Assembly (NCBI GenBank): GCA_001599355.1
Contig: BCGQ01000003.1
Coordinates: forward strand, 932,468-996,467
Origin: Nakazawaea peltata
Lineage: Eukaryota; Ascomycota; Pichiomycetes; Alaninales; Pachysolenaceae
Length of the DNA: 64,000 nucleotides
Direction of reading: 5' to 3'
Made by a program: the position numbers and the translations under genes. This document shows positions 47,501 to 55,465 of the stretch, one piece after another; positions within the stretch are counted from its first letter, which is position 1; every line of letters starts with the position of its first letter. Under the pieces are notes generated by a model. The model was not told where the DNA came from. It saw only the letters and a list, made by a program, of their open reading frames with translations, and ran no database searches.

Positions 47501-48628
47501 CAGAATCCAGCGCAGGGGCAAGCGCAGAGCCAACCGAAGAGTCAAGGGCAAGATGAGATCCCGGCACGTGACCAGATCGATGCACAATCTTTACCTTGCA
47601 CTCCCTCCATTATGTCAAAAATTACAGAACTTCTTCATGGCTCCATTGAAAATATCGACGCTTCTCATTACCAATCATTTATTAAAGAATTAACCCACAC
47701 AAGAACTCAAATTGCCGAATTGATCGAAGAGTTATTCAAATTACAAACTAGACATAAATTGAATACTCAAGGCAAAGAGTCTTTAATCAGATACTGTTTC
47801 TTGGATTCCTCTTTACAGAAACTGCTTCTGTTACTTGGGTCCAAATACCTGCCTGTCCATGACGTTACTCACTATACTACTAAGAGAATAGTGGAGAATC
47901 CGGAAACTTCTGAAGATGAGTCTAGTGATCCTTCGAGTTCTGTAGCAGGTTCTGATTCTATAGATCCTCTTGCTCCTGTCAGAATCTCAGCCGAGACTCA
48001 TGAAAATCTCTCAAGAAGCTCGTCTTCAAAGTCACTTAAAGGTCTTGAAAAAGGTGAAGGTTCTATATTGAAGTTGAATATGTTGATGGATCATGAGACT
48101 TCTGAGAGAATTGATAGTCTTTTGGATAATGGGACGATTAAACAGGTGTTGATGAACCCAGTTGATTTGGATTTGGTCGCTAGAGTATTGACAAAGATTA
48201 AAGAGTCTAAAGTACCTCTTGAAGCTGTATTGAAGAGACTCTCGTTAGATACAGATAGGCCTACTAATGATCATGATATTGACACTTTGAGGACTCAATT
48301 AAAGACTCTTGCTACTGATACTGGAATAGATACATTGTCTGATGCGGAACCTGTTTCGAGTTCTGGGTCTGGGTCTGGTTCCTCTATAACAGAGAGAAAT
48401 ACTCAGACAAACAAAGAGAGTTCTCTGAGAGTTGCTCTTTCGCCTACTCAAAGCAGAGTAGATGTCAATTTGGAAGATAGAGATGATGTTTCAATAGCAA
48501 GTGATATGAGCGATGTTAGTGATGATGGTATAGAACTTAAAGCTACCCGTAGAAGTACGAATCCAATTGATGAGACTTATGATTCGTTACTTGATGATTT
48601 GGTCAAGGTCAAGACGGGGAATGCATGA
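44516..48628 (+). CDS. Large leucine-rich-repeat protein with a PP1-docking-like motif
   Basis: 1370 residues, ATG at 44516. Order: a disordered Ser/Thr-rich N-terminus; RKVAF (about residue 437), which fits the RVxF docking motif for protein phosphatase 1, followed by DPPQQIPSRKPRKGNVEILE, a block shared by fungal relatives; then ribonuclease-inhibitor-type leucine-rich repeats at about 640-960 (LSLRNTPISVEGWKML, LGLDIGYNDLSTSAV, LKFLDLSNNKD, LVRLHLDSNDLDT, LYYLSLVGNKLDEVG); a Gln/Gly-rich spacer; and a helical, acidic C-terminus. It resembles the PPP1R37/Mhp1-like proteins of fungi, but I am not certain enough to give a symbol. Six CTG codons in a row (44747-44764) read as poly-alanine under code 26, poly-leucine otherwise. 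A role in targeting PP1 (Glc7) is inference. Confidence 0.7.
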   Translation: MPSPLDLDDGLSQLRAKLQRDSSRVVHGVTNNDVDWLLRGDNIDAALVQYPNLRPAGKSEATVASDQSQVLLETPEALLLLLLRTELLLPEASKDSSPIPQITPSHTTVHTPDNTTLPLQRSKTLDDSTLTGDRSSLYKLTRSSTNTSSHNYTTSPPTSPDPSRGRSHSISSLRKVSEPKKGFFRKLFSSSSTTNEKKLQGPSSPKIITAESSNTPTKLLGQSSVALEKDPISLDTKDESVTPLDPRLREYLSSSRRSSSVRRGSLIHEAAAIAATQQVAQATSHSSFSSPSSSYSTLLTSNIHHQATTSSQPVQASGGKIDLLGNPIPLHPPTSPLPPAIVNSPADYNDPRSVNSSSATINATSGNTGGRLSRLRRHSTFTKISLGQQSSHQNLAPPQEEEDDYATHISSSNIANKAARIPSVGYLQSLEPLRKVAFAADVFVHDPPQQIPSRKPRKGNVEILEDGTIKVHQLSEDERKKLLAGGGGVVVGGSGHLRLLTDEERARINEQAVEVGKEEALEATSTSTEANDPEKSKLELSHDSAASAIIDKPMISRHKQYDENGHYHMDSPLVKLQLDSLYTRCCHLREILPIPATLKQIPKGSTAPLLTLQLKNPRPSMIEILAFSDFIRIAPIICISLDGVHLSEDMFRIILSSLVYKKHLEKLSLRNTPISVEGWKMLCWFLSVNKRLRRIDLTQCPSLALPKPTKPSATTGSIVRMQCNINDRSDMDWPLFNATLIKRGGIEEIILSGCKIRNFDAFHDFIHLVVPLLTVKLGLAYNDMSSREVQCLAQSLISNKTLLGLDIGYNDLSTSAVHLINYSADHYETSAIKFLSLNATNLKYGEVAKKTIVLLSRLRNLKFLDLSNNKDLFPRINEHLFTYLPLFPDLVRLHLDSNDLDTKSIVSIGELMTVCPNLYYLSLVGNKLDEVGSQLLVNGLKTSQNIFTLDLDYEDVPQELKNKIGLYTMRNMERVLYARQNPGQSSTQGQNSTEGQNPAQGQAQSQPKSQGQDEIPARDQIDAQSLPCTPSIMSKITELLHGSIENIDASHYQSFIKELTHTRTQIAELIEELFKLQTRHKLNTQGKESLIRYCFLDSSLQKLLLLLGSKYLPVHDVTHYTTKRIVENPETSEDESSDPSSSVAGSDSIDPLAPVRISAETHENLSRSSSSKSLKGLEKGEGSILKLNMLMDHETSERIDSLLDNGTIKQVLMNPVDLDLVARVLTKIKESKVPLEAVLKRLSLDTDRPTNDHDIDTLRTQLKTLATDTGIDTLSDAEPVSSSGSGSGSSITERNTQTNKESSLRVALSPTQSRVDVNLEDRDDVSIASDMSDVSDDGIELKATRRSTNPIDETYDSLLDDLVKVKTGNA

Positions 48629-48677
48629 TATAAATAATAAATGAGTTGAATTTAAGAGAAATGATTGTTGTAGTGGC

Positions 48678-49502
48678 TTATTCCATTGGAGGTCTTGCGG
48701 TCTTGATACGATTAACACTGATTCCCTCGGCACTAATACCATCTGTAGGGTGTCCCACTGATAATTGCTGATCCTTCGATGGAGGATCTAAAACTATAAT
48801 AGGATTACCATTGAGTTTATCTAAAAGTACTTTTGGTACTTCGAGACCACCTTTAGGGTTGATAAAATCTGAGTGAGTGAGTGAATTATCAAGAGATGAA
48901 CCCAGAGATCCTCCAGGAGCACCTCCATCCTCTTCACTATACTTTTCAATCCGTTCTCCCAATCTTTTATACAATAAATCTGTGAGCTCTTGAGGGTTAT
49001 GAACAGTCTTTGAATTAGGACCATCCTCTGGTCTATCTACCCAATCTGAAGGAGGAGAAGGTGGAGGTGAGATGACATACTTCTTTCCCGGGTCTGGGAG
49101 TTCTAAAAAGGTTGATTCCGGTTCTTTCGTGTCCATTGCGGAGAAAGCAACTTGAAATCCTTCAACTTTAAGTCGTTGGAAACATTTGTGAGAGCTCGAT
49201 TTTGAATGAAATACGAGGATGATTCTTGATAATGATGGAAGTTTGACGATTTTGACGGTTCTATCTAGTTTGGATTCTTCGGTCAGGGTGGTGATATTCA
49301 GCTTATTGGGTCCATCGGTTGCATCGACCGCGTTGGCAGTCCCTTTGGAGGCCTCACTTGCAGTCCCATCGGCGGCTTCTTTGATTGCTCCATCCCCATC
49401 AAGTTCAGCTCGCACTTTTCCGTTCACCTTTCTTAAAAATTCATCACCTTCAACCTCATCTCGACTACCACTGACTATCAAGGTGTTAGTAATCTCCAGC
49501 AT
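48678..49502 (-). CDS. RCN1: Calcipressin, calcineurin regulator
   Basis: 274 residues from ATG 49502 (a GTG two codons upstream opens the frame but is not needed). Calcipressins bind and modulate the Ca2+/calmodulin phosphatase calcineurin. The N-terminal RRM-like half starts EITNTLIVSGSRDEV and contains LSRIILVFHSKSSSHKCFQRL. It is followed by the signature FLELPDPGKKYVISPPPSPP, matching FLISPPASPP of S. cerevisiae Rcn1, whose serines are phospho-regulated. An insert rich in Ala, Asp, Gly and Thr (about 32-58) splits the first half. The C-terminal NPIIVLDPP might serve as a calcineurin-docking PxIxIT-like stretch (inference). The convergent neighbour is the LRR gene, 49 bases from stop to stop. 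Confidence 0.9.
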   Translation of the reverse strand: MLEITNTLIVSGSRDEVEGDEFLRKVNGKVRAELDGDGAIKEAADGTASEASKGTANAVDATDGPNKLNITTLTEESKLDRTVKIVKLPSLSRIILVFHSKSSSHKCFQRLKVEGFQVAFSAMDTKEPESTFLELPDPGKKYVISPPPSPPSDWVDRPEDGPNSKTVHNPQELTDLLYKRLGERIEKYSEEDGGAPGGSLGSSLDNSLTHSDFINPKGGLEVPKVLLDKLNGNPIIVLDPPSKDQQLSVGHPTDGISAEGISVNRIKTARPPME

Positions 49503-49813
49503 ATTCACTTTAGTATGGTCTACAGCTCAATTGCCCTACTGCTCTACTTCTCTACTGGCCCTGCTCTTCCCTCCTAAGATCTTCTATCGACAGATTTGAT
49601 AAGTTGCTCAGGACAATTTATGCAGAAATCTGATCTACTTTACATCGTAACACCAAAAAAATTCAGCAGTCGTTTAACATCATAACACCAAGGTGAGTCT
49701 ACATCACCAGTGATGGATCAGTTGATGGGCCAGTGGTGAGCCAGTGGTGGGCCAGTGGTTACTTATCTACTCAATCCAATGATAATACAATTACTCTATG
49801 CATAGTCTATACC
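49503..49813. other. RCN1 promoter and CIC1 3' flank
   Basis: 311 bases. Contains two inverted-sense copies of the dispersed motif (AACATCATAACACCAAG at 49676-49692 and TACATCGTAACACCAAAA at 49641-49658), and three tandem 11-base units GGGCCAGTGGT/GAGCCAGTGGT/GGGCCAGTGGT at 49727-49759. No gene. Confidence 0.55.
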
Positions 49814-51064
49814 TTATTTTCTAGCCTTCTTAGTCTTTGGAGCTTGCTGTTTGTCTTCAGAACTCTTTCTCTTACTAGCAGCAGCAGCCTTTTTAACCTT
49901 TTTACTCAAAATCTTCTCAGCTTCCTTAGGATCGGCAGTCAATTCTAACAAACCTCTCTCGAATTCGGTCAATTTGACACCTTCTGGGATTTCAATTGGT
50001 GCATCGATGGTGGAAGTAGTAGTTGGAACTTCAGCTTCCTTCTCAGTAGCGATATCAGCATCATCATAGATCTTCTCCAGGTAGTATAATGGTAAGGAAG
50101 GAGAGTCCAAAGTCTTCAATTGAATAGATCTGATCTTATTGCCATCTTGTAACTTGAGTCCGGAGATGATCAGTTGAGCATTAGCAACAAGATGATCAAC
50201 TTTAGTCTCATCATTTCCAATCTTCAAAGATAAATTGACTCCTACTGGAGGAATATAAGTGACAGAACCAACAGCTTTGGCAACTGAGTTGGTCAATGTG
50301 GTGATCGAGAACTTGTTTTGAGCATAAACTTTAACTGGGATTGGGAATTTGGTCAGAGTTCCATAGAACAGTTTACCCAATAACTTTGGTAAAGTTGGGA
50401 TCAAATAATCGTCAGCTAAGAACATGTTGTACTCGTTTAATAATTTTCTTCTTGCTTCAAATGGCTTGAATTCACCTTTTAATTCTTTGGCAGTGATGAT
50501 TTTGTCCAAATATGGGATATTAGCTTCCTCGATCTTCTCTAATAACTCGGCGTCAATGACATTGTCCTTAACAAAAAGACAGACTTTGAATTCATCGGCG
50601 TCCAATGAAGTATGAGGAATCTTGATTGATTTAGGCTTGGTCAATGGCTTCGATGCCAAGAATTTGGTAGTCGTCACTTGTAAGTACAAGTTATTAGCAT
50701 CATCGTCGAACAAAGAGTTCTTTTTAGAGTTTTCCTCCTCTTTCTTTTCGAGGTATTCTTTCAAAGCATTGACAGCTTTGGTGATAGTAGCGCCAGGGAC
50801 AAGAGTTCCATTTGTCAGCTCTTCTGGGGCCTTTTGTTTTGTAGGGGTCTTGGTGGTGCTCTTTTTAGCTTTAGAAGCTTTCTTTGGGGTAGCAAACTCG
50901 ACTTCTTTGATCTCTTCTACCTCGTCTTCCTTTTCCATCTCAGGCTCAGCAGAGATCAGACCAGATACGGTCTTTCCTTTGGCCTTAGTGGACCTTGTCT
51001 TGGTAGGAGTACGCTTTATAGGCGATGGCTTGGCCTTGGCGGCGCCGGACTTCTTAGGAGGCAT
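49814..51064 (-). CDS. CIC1: Cic1/Nsa3, 60S ribosome assembly factor with an L1-type domain
   Basis: 416 residues, ATG at 51064. Cic1 (Nsa3) is a nucleolar factor of early pre-60S particles that binds the ITS2 region and was also described as a proteasome adaptor. The ribosomal-L1-like domain spans about 90-330. Alignable pieces with S. cerevisiae Cic1 include ATITKAVNALKEYL, KVCLFVKD, FEARRKLLNEYNMFLADDYL, PTLPKLLGK and FSITTLTNSVAKAV. Both ends are Lys-rich: the N-terminus resembles histone-H1-like AK repeats and the C-terminus (KKVKKAAAASKRKSS) is a nuclear/nucleolar signal. Two RRPE boxes lie upstream, consistent with co-regulation with ribosome biogenesis genes. Confidence 0.9.
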   Translation of the reverse strand: MPPKKSGAAKAKPSPIKRTPTKTRSTKAKGKTVSGLISAEPEMEKEDEVEEIKEVEFATPKKASKAKKSTTKTPTKQKAPEELTNGTLVPGATITKAVNALKEYLEKKEEENSKKNSLFDDDANNLYLQVTTTKFLASKPLTKPKSIKIPHTSLDADEFKVCLFVKDNVIDAELLEKIEEANIPYLDKIITAKELKGEFKPFEARRKLLNEYNMFLADDYLIPTLPKLLGKLFYGTLTKFPIPVKVYAQNKFSITTLTNSVAKAVGSVTYIPPVGVNLSLKIGNDETKVDHLVANAQLIISGLKLQDGNKIRSIQLKTLDSPSLPLYYLEKIYDDADIATEKEAEVPTTTSTIDAPIEIPEGVKLTEFERGLLELTADPKEAEKILSKKVKKAAAASKRKSSEDKQQAPKTKKARK

Positions 51065-51624
51065 CTCAATGAATTTATGACCTCTTCTAAACTATGTATG
51101 GAATCTCTTCTCAAGCCTTTAAAGGGGGGGGGGAAGAGATAGAAAAATTTTAAGGGAAGAAAAATTTTCTGATTTTCAGATGAGGTGAGCAAAATATGAG
51201 GAAAGGGTCGTGTGTGGAATACAAAAGGGCAGATGAGAGGGGCAGGTGAGAGGAGAAGGATTGGAGATAGGGAGGCAGGGAGTGACCAATTTGAGAATCT
51301 TTTGCCTGAAACATATAGAATAGTGTTACTTTGACTCATGGTGGTCCTAACATAATGATCAATTTATTTTCATCCAAGATTTCCTTCCCTCTTATATTCC
51401 CTATATCTAGTCTCTGCTGTATTTGTTCTCTACTATATTTTCCCTACTGCTTTGTGAATCTGCCCTTTTCCTTTACTTTAGATCTGCCCCAGCACTTTAT
51501 CACTTTCTACATAAAATTCTCGGCGGCGCTAACACAGCGCTAACAGATCGAACTTATCTATAACCAACTGACAACTACCAAGGTCAATCTCAAGGTTCTT
51601 GTGTTTATTTACTAATAAATCAGA
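51065..51624. other. Divergent promoter CIC1/ELF1
   Basis: 560 bases. RRPE boxes and a G-run (51125-51133) lie near CIC1; the ELF1 side is pyrimidine-rich (51370-51480) and includes GGCGGCGCTAACACAGCGCTAAC. No gene. Confidence 0.5.
51142..51169. promoter_or_regulatory. Two RRPE boxes (GAAAAATTTT) before CIC1
   Basis: GAAAAATTTT at 51142-51151 and 51159-51168, about 80-105 bases before the CIC1 ATG. RRPE (bound by Stb3 in S. cerevisiae) marks ribosome biogenesis genes. A partial PAC-like GATGAG follows at 51179. Confidence 0.55.
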
Positions 51625-52169
51625 ATGGTATGTACTTCTGAACGGAAGAGAGGCTGCATGTTTATCGATATTACTCGATTTAATCCTCCTATCATCCTAT
51701 ATTTAAAGCTGAATTTACTAACAAATGAGGGACACGACTCTTGATGGCTTGAATGAGGCAACGTCTCCACCATCAAGAGCCCCAAATACAGGGTAAAAAG
51801 AAGTCATCCAGAAAACCAGTCAAGAAGGTCAAGGAAGTGGTAAGTATTATACATCTTCTGCTAATCAAATGCCCCTACTAACATCAATAGTTGGATACAC
51901 AATTTTCCTGTTTGTTCTGTAATCACGAGAAATCGGTAGTATGCGATATGGACAAGAAGTCCAATATTGGTACCTTACGTTGCAAGACCTGTGGCCAGAT
52001 GTTCCAATCCTTGATCAACGGGCTATCCCAACCTGTCGACTTATATAGTGACTGGGTTGATGCATGTGAGGCCGTTCTGGATGAAGCCGAGAAGGCTCCA
52101 GAGGCAGCTGATGATTTTATCGACAAGGAAGATGGTTATGAGGATGAGGATGGAGCTTACTCTGATTAA
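51625..52169 (+). CDS. ELF1: Transcription elongation factor Elf1 (two introns)
   Basis: Three exons: 51625-51627 (the ATG alone), 51792-51839 and 51891-52169; 109 residues. Intron 1 (51628-51791) has GTATGT, TACTAAC (51716-51722) and CAG; intron 2 (51840-51890) has GTAAGT, TACTAAC (51876-51882) and TAG. The product starts [17 protein letters not shown] and continues [16 protein letters not shown], matching S. cerevisiae Elf1 (MGKRKKSTRKPTKRL, QKLDTKFNCLFC). Elf1 is a small zinc-ribbon factor that helps RNA polymerase II pass nucleosomes. Zinc ligands are C24, C27, C48 and C51. The acidic C-terminal tail is shorter than in S. cerevisiae (145 residues). Exon 3 by itself would begin at a TTG and lack the basic N-terminus. 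Confidence 0.93.
51628..51791 (+). other. ELF1 intron 1
   Basis: 164 bases, directly after the ATG. The branch point is about 70 bases from the acceptor; the AGs in between are GAG or AAG, and the first pyrimidine-AG is the CAG used here. This long distance contrasts with the 8-11 bases in most other introns of the window. Confidence 0.8.
51840..51890 (+). other. ELF1 intron 2
   Basis: 51 bases, among the shortest here: GTAAGT, TACTAAC, ATCAATAG. It joins KVKEV to LDTQFS in phase 0. Confidence 0.93.
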
Positions 52170-52215
52170 AAAAGACTTGAATGAATAAATAGATCGTTTT
52201 TTATTTACAGTGTAG

Positions 52216-54123
52216 TTAGAAGTGTTCCATGGTGAGCACTTTCATCTGTTTTAGATTCTGCCATTCTCGGATCCATTCCTCCATTTCACGGATACTTTCG
52301 AGACTATGGGTGTTAACGGTAGGAATTATTCGTTTAAAGTTCAATAAAATGCAGAAGAAACTCAATTCTCGGAAACTTGAATGCTCACTGTAGGGCACAG
52401 TATAGATTTGGATCACTTTATCGGTTTTGAACTGCTTTTCGATCTTTTCAAGGTTGAATTTCAGGTCAATTTCTGGATCTTTACATATTTGCAGTAGTAA
52501 TTGTTCTTTCGAGAGATCTCTCATCCATTTGGACGATCCTCCATTGCTTATAAAAGACCAACCTGTGGGTTTAAAAGCAATGATATTTTGAAATTTCGAT
52601 TTGTAAGGTTTAAAGTACGAGTCCAAATTCTCATTATTTAAGTAGGTCATGGGAACTAAATGAACTTGGGTACTGAAGGGATCATCTGTGAGAAGATCAT
52701 TGATCACTTCAGAATCAAAAGTACTTAAAATTTCCCTCTTTGTCACACTTGCATATAATTTAGATCCAATCTTCCTAGCAATGTCTATGGCTATTCTTTC
52801 TTTTCCAATGGTATAAGTTCCTACACAGATCAAGTATTTTTGTCTATCCTTTGAATGAAGTGTTTTGTCGAAGAAATCAGTGACTCTTTGTTGTATCTTC
52901 CTTGTACCACAGTAATGACCCCCTACGAGCTTTGAGCAGAAATCACTAACTACGCTGATGACATGCTCTTGTTTTGGAAATGAATATACAGGGTTAAGAT
53001 ACGTGGTATCCAAATAACAGTCATCAATATCCAGATCCAGAAGTAAAGGGTGAGTGATCATCAGACTATTAATTCTAAAATCTCCGCAATGAAGTACTTT
53101 CTTGCCTGTAACCATATTCTCAAATAAAAATATAGCACTTCCAGGACAATGATTTGCGGTGAGTAAAGTGACCTGCACTTTGTCTTCGGTATCAGGAAGA
53201 ATATATGTTGAATCAAAATCTATGGCAGTTATCCTTTCTTCAGCAACCTTGAATCTTTGTATCAAGAGTTTCTTGGTAATTAAAGAACAATAAATATGTC
53301 CATTGTCCCAACTCTTTGTAATACCCATATAATGATCAGCATGGAAATGTGATAAGAAATAGTGGTTAATTTCATCATGTTTACGATAACAGAATGCATC
53401 CATAGAGATTTTGACGAATATTTTGCCGTCAGTATCCTTGAAATCCATTATTTTCAACTCTGGGACTGGATTCTTTTGTCTCTTTGGTTTCTTCAACAGA
53501 TCTGCTTCTTCTACAACTTTATCAAGACCGGATAAATCATCTTGTGAATAATTCAGTCTTACAGGAGGGGCAATTCTTTTCTTTGATTTCACAGGTGACA
53601 CTACTGTCTCTTTGCGTGTTTGCTTCAATGACTGATATGTATATCCTGATTGGGTGGTTATAGTGAACTGTTCCTTGACTTCTTCAATAGTCTCACCGAC
53701 GATTCCAAAATTAAAACAGTCATCCACATGAACTGTTCGTTCGTCTAAAGTCAATGCATTTAATAATTTGTTACAAAGTGGGCACACTACATCTTCTACA
53801 TCACTACAACTTTCAATTTTAGCAATTTCGAGAGGGGGTGTCAGTGGAGCAGGCTCCAAATTAGAGCCGTCCATAGATATTGTTGATTCTTTAACAACCT
53901 CCTCTTCATTGTCATCCACAAACAAAGAATTTTTCACCTCGTTTAGCTCTTTTTTAACTTTCAGTTTAGTCTCTTGGATGATCTCAAAATCAGAGTCTTC
54001 AGAGATCTCTCCAGGCTCATTCTTAGGGAAGAGTCCTTGGTCAAGAGAGAGTGTCGACTGCACAAGTTTTTTTTCGGGGCTCAGATCATTTTTGATGACT
54101 CTTTTCCCTCGTTTGGCCAGCAT
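52216..54123 (-). CDS. PSO2: Pso2/Snm1 interstrand-crosslink repair nuclease
   Basis: 635 residues from ATG 54123; the open frame extends 12 codons to a TTG. Pso2/Snm1 is a 5' exonuclease of the metallo-beta-lactamase/beta-CASP family needed to repair DNA interstrand crosslinks. A UBZ4-like zinc finger (VVCPLCNKLLNAL with later H-x3-C, about 111-140) lies in the disordered N-terminal half. The nuclease starts near residue 235: the metal motif FLSHFHADHYMG (HxHxDH), LTANHCPGSAIFLFE, LHCGDFRIN, YLDTTYLNP, and the C-terminal YTVPYSEHSSFRELSFF (beta-CASP region). All nuclease motifs are intact. Two ACGCG cores lie in the short promoter. Convergent with ELF1 (stops 46 bases apart). Confidence 0.93.
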   Translation of the reverse strand: MLAKRGKRVIKNDLSPEKKLVQSTLSLDQGLFPKNEPGEISEDSDFEIIQETKLKVKKELNEVKNSLFVDDNEEEVVKESTISMDGSNLEPAPLTPPLEIAKIESCSDVEDVVCPLCNKLLNALTLDERTVHVDDCFNFGIVGETIEEVKEQFTITTQSGYTYQSLKQTRKETVVSPVKSKKRIAPPVRLNYSQDDLSGLDKVVEEADLLKKPKRQKNPVPELKIMDFKDTDGKIFVKISMDAFCYRKHDEINHYFLSHFHADHYMGITKSWDNGHIYCSLITKKLLIQRFKVAEERITAIDFDSTYILPDTEDKVQVTLLTANHCPGSAIFLFENMVTGKKVLHCGDFRINSLMITHPLLLDLDIDDCYLDTTYLNPVYSFPKQEHVISVVSDFCSKLVGGHYCGTRKIQQRVTDFFDKTLHSKDRQKYLICVGTYTIGKERIAIDIARKIGSKLYASVTKREILSTFDSEVINDLLTDDPFSTQVHLVPMTYLNNENLDSYFKPYKSKFQNIIAFKPTGWSFISNGGSSKWMRDLSKEQLLLQICKDPEIDLKFNLEKIEKQFKTDKVIQIYTVPYSEHSSFRELSFFCILLNFKRIIPTVNTHSLESIREMEEWIREWQNLKQMKVLTMEHF

Positions 54124-54240
54124 CTTAAGTCTTCTAGCGTCAAAACCACCTTCTTCCAACTTGGTTCTTCTACCTACCCTATAACTTCCTTCTAACTAGC
54201 TTCTTGTGGCGTCTAAATTGATTTTTCGCTCAGATGATTT

Positions 54241-54253
54241 CGCGTCTGCGCGT
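54241..54253. promoter_or_regulatory. Two ACGCG (MCB core) sites before PSO2
   Basis: CGCGT at 54241-54245 and 54249-54253 read ACGCG on the PSO2 strand, about 120-130 bases upstream. The gap to the divergent CIN4 is only 242 bases, so CIN4 could be affected too. Confidence 0.4.
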
Positions 54254-54365
54254 CTCGATGAGCCCTCGGAGAAATCACAAACACACAGACAGAGTATTTA
54301 TCGTGTAGGAGGGGGAAAGATATAGAGGTGAATAGAAGTGAAAGAGGTATAGACAACTGAGAATA

Positions 54366-54932
54366 ATGGGATTGTTATCGATAATAAGGAAACAAAAGTT
54401 GAAAGATCGTGAAATCCGTGTTTTAATGCTCGGATTAGATAATAGCGGTAAGACCACTATAGTCAAGTCTCTTTTAGGGCAATCGGTGAAAGAGGTGTCA
54501 CCTACTATGGGATTTAATATTGAAACATTGGAATATTCAGGGTATACTGTGAATATATGGGATGTGGGAGGACAAGCGACGTTGCGTCCGTTTTGGTTTA
54601 ATTATTTTGACCGTACAGACTCTCTTATTTGGGTGATTGATGTCGGCTCCTTGGAGAGATTACAGGAGAATTTTGTGGAATTTCTGAAAATTCTTGAAGA
54701 AGACAGGTTATTGGGAAGTAATATGATGATTCTTTTGAATAAGATTGATTTACTCGAAGGTGAGGATGTTAATATTGACGAGATAGTGGAGAAAGTGACC
54801 GAGGTTCTTCAATTGAGAAAGATTACCAATCATGAATGGAAGGTGCTACCAGTTAGTGCTTATACTGGAGAGGGTATTAAGAAATCTATGGATTGGGTAT
54901 TAGAGGAGATAGGAAATAGAGTAAATTATTAA
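54366..54932 (+). CDS. CIN4: Arl2-type small GTPase Cin4
   Basis: 188 residues, ATG at 54366. Cin4/Arl2 works with tubulin cofactors (Cin1/Cin2) in alpha-beta tubulin folding. The start MGLLSIIRKQKLKDREIRVL is nearly identical to S. cerevisiae Cin4. G-motifs: GLDNSGKTT (P-loop), T in VSPTMGFN (switch I), WDVGGQ (switch II), NKID, and SAYTGEG. After GGQ the usual Lys/Arg is replaced by Ala (GGQATLRPFW, a GCG codon, so not a CTG effect), a small oddity in switch II. Arl2 proteins are not myristoylated despite Gly2. Confidence 0.95.
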   Translation: MGLLSIIRKQKLKDREIRVLMLGLDNSGKTTIVKSLLGQSVKEVSPTMGFNIETLEYSGYTVNIWDVGGQATLRPFWFNYFDRTDSLIWVIDVGSLERLQENFVEFLKILEEDRLLGSNMMILLNKIDLLEGEDVNIDEIVEKVTEVLQLRKITNHEWKVLPVSAYTGEGIKKSMDWVLEEIGNRVNY

Positions 54933-55465
54933 TAGGAATGTGTTAATAGCATGAATTGGAGTAAGAAATTGAAATTGTAGTCAAGTGTCGTATTGGTCAT
55001 TTAATTCTAGTGGGGAGGAAGTGATTTGGAGATGAGAATAGGTGAGAGGAGAGGTAAGGGAGGAGTAAGGAAGGTGAGGGTGTGAATGTTTTTGGTACAC
55101 TGATCCTGAATTGTTCGCTATATTCGGCTTCCTCATCTGCTTCATCTGCTTCATCTTCCTTCTCTTCCTCGCCCCCTCTCCCTCCCCCTCCCCTCATCTA
55201 CTTCACTCCACCTTCACCCCTCTATATCTGCCCCTGCTCCCAATTTCTGCCCTTGATCCCCCCATCTCTGCCATACTTCCATCTCTGCCCTTATTTCCTT
55301 GCCCTCATCTGCCCCATCTTTCATTTTTTCACAGCGATGAGAAAAAATTTCATAGAAAATTTTTAACCTCAGGGCAAACCCATCAAGATCAGGAGGTGCT
55401 TAGTGACTATTCAACACGACTAGGACATTGTTTGATCATTCCCATTACATTATTCCAACCTGATC
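54933..55465. other. Region between CIN4 and BUD22
   Basis: 533 bases. A pyrimidine-rich tract (55124-55330, with a CTTCATCTG repeat near 55130-55157 and many CTGCCC words) leads to the PAC and RRPE boxes of BUD22. No gene; the two long overlapping frames here are low-complexity. Confidence 0.55.
55334..55364 (+). promoter_or_regulatory. PAC plus RRPE boxes before BUD22
   Basis: GCGATGAG (PAC, 55334-55341) followed by GAAAATTTTT (RRPE, 55355-55364), 100-130 bases before the ATG. This order and spacing is the hallmark of ribosome-biogenesis promoters in yeasts, where Pbf1/Pbf2 bind PAC and Stb3 binds RRPE. Confidence 0.75.

Noticed and set aside
49485-49502. TACTAAC within the first codons of RCN1, as if it were an intron branch point
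   Set aside because: It encodes I-T-N in EITNTLIVSG, which aligns with the start of calcipressins, and no upstream exon with a donor site is apparent.
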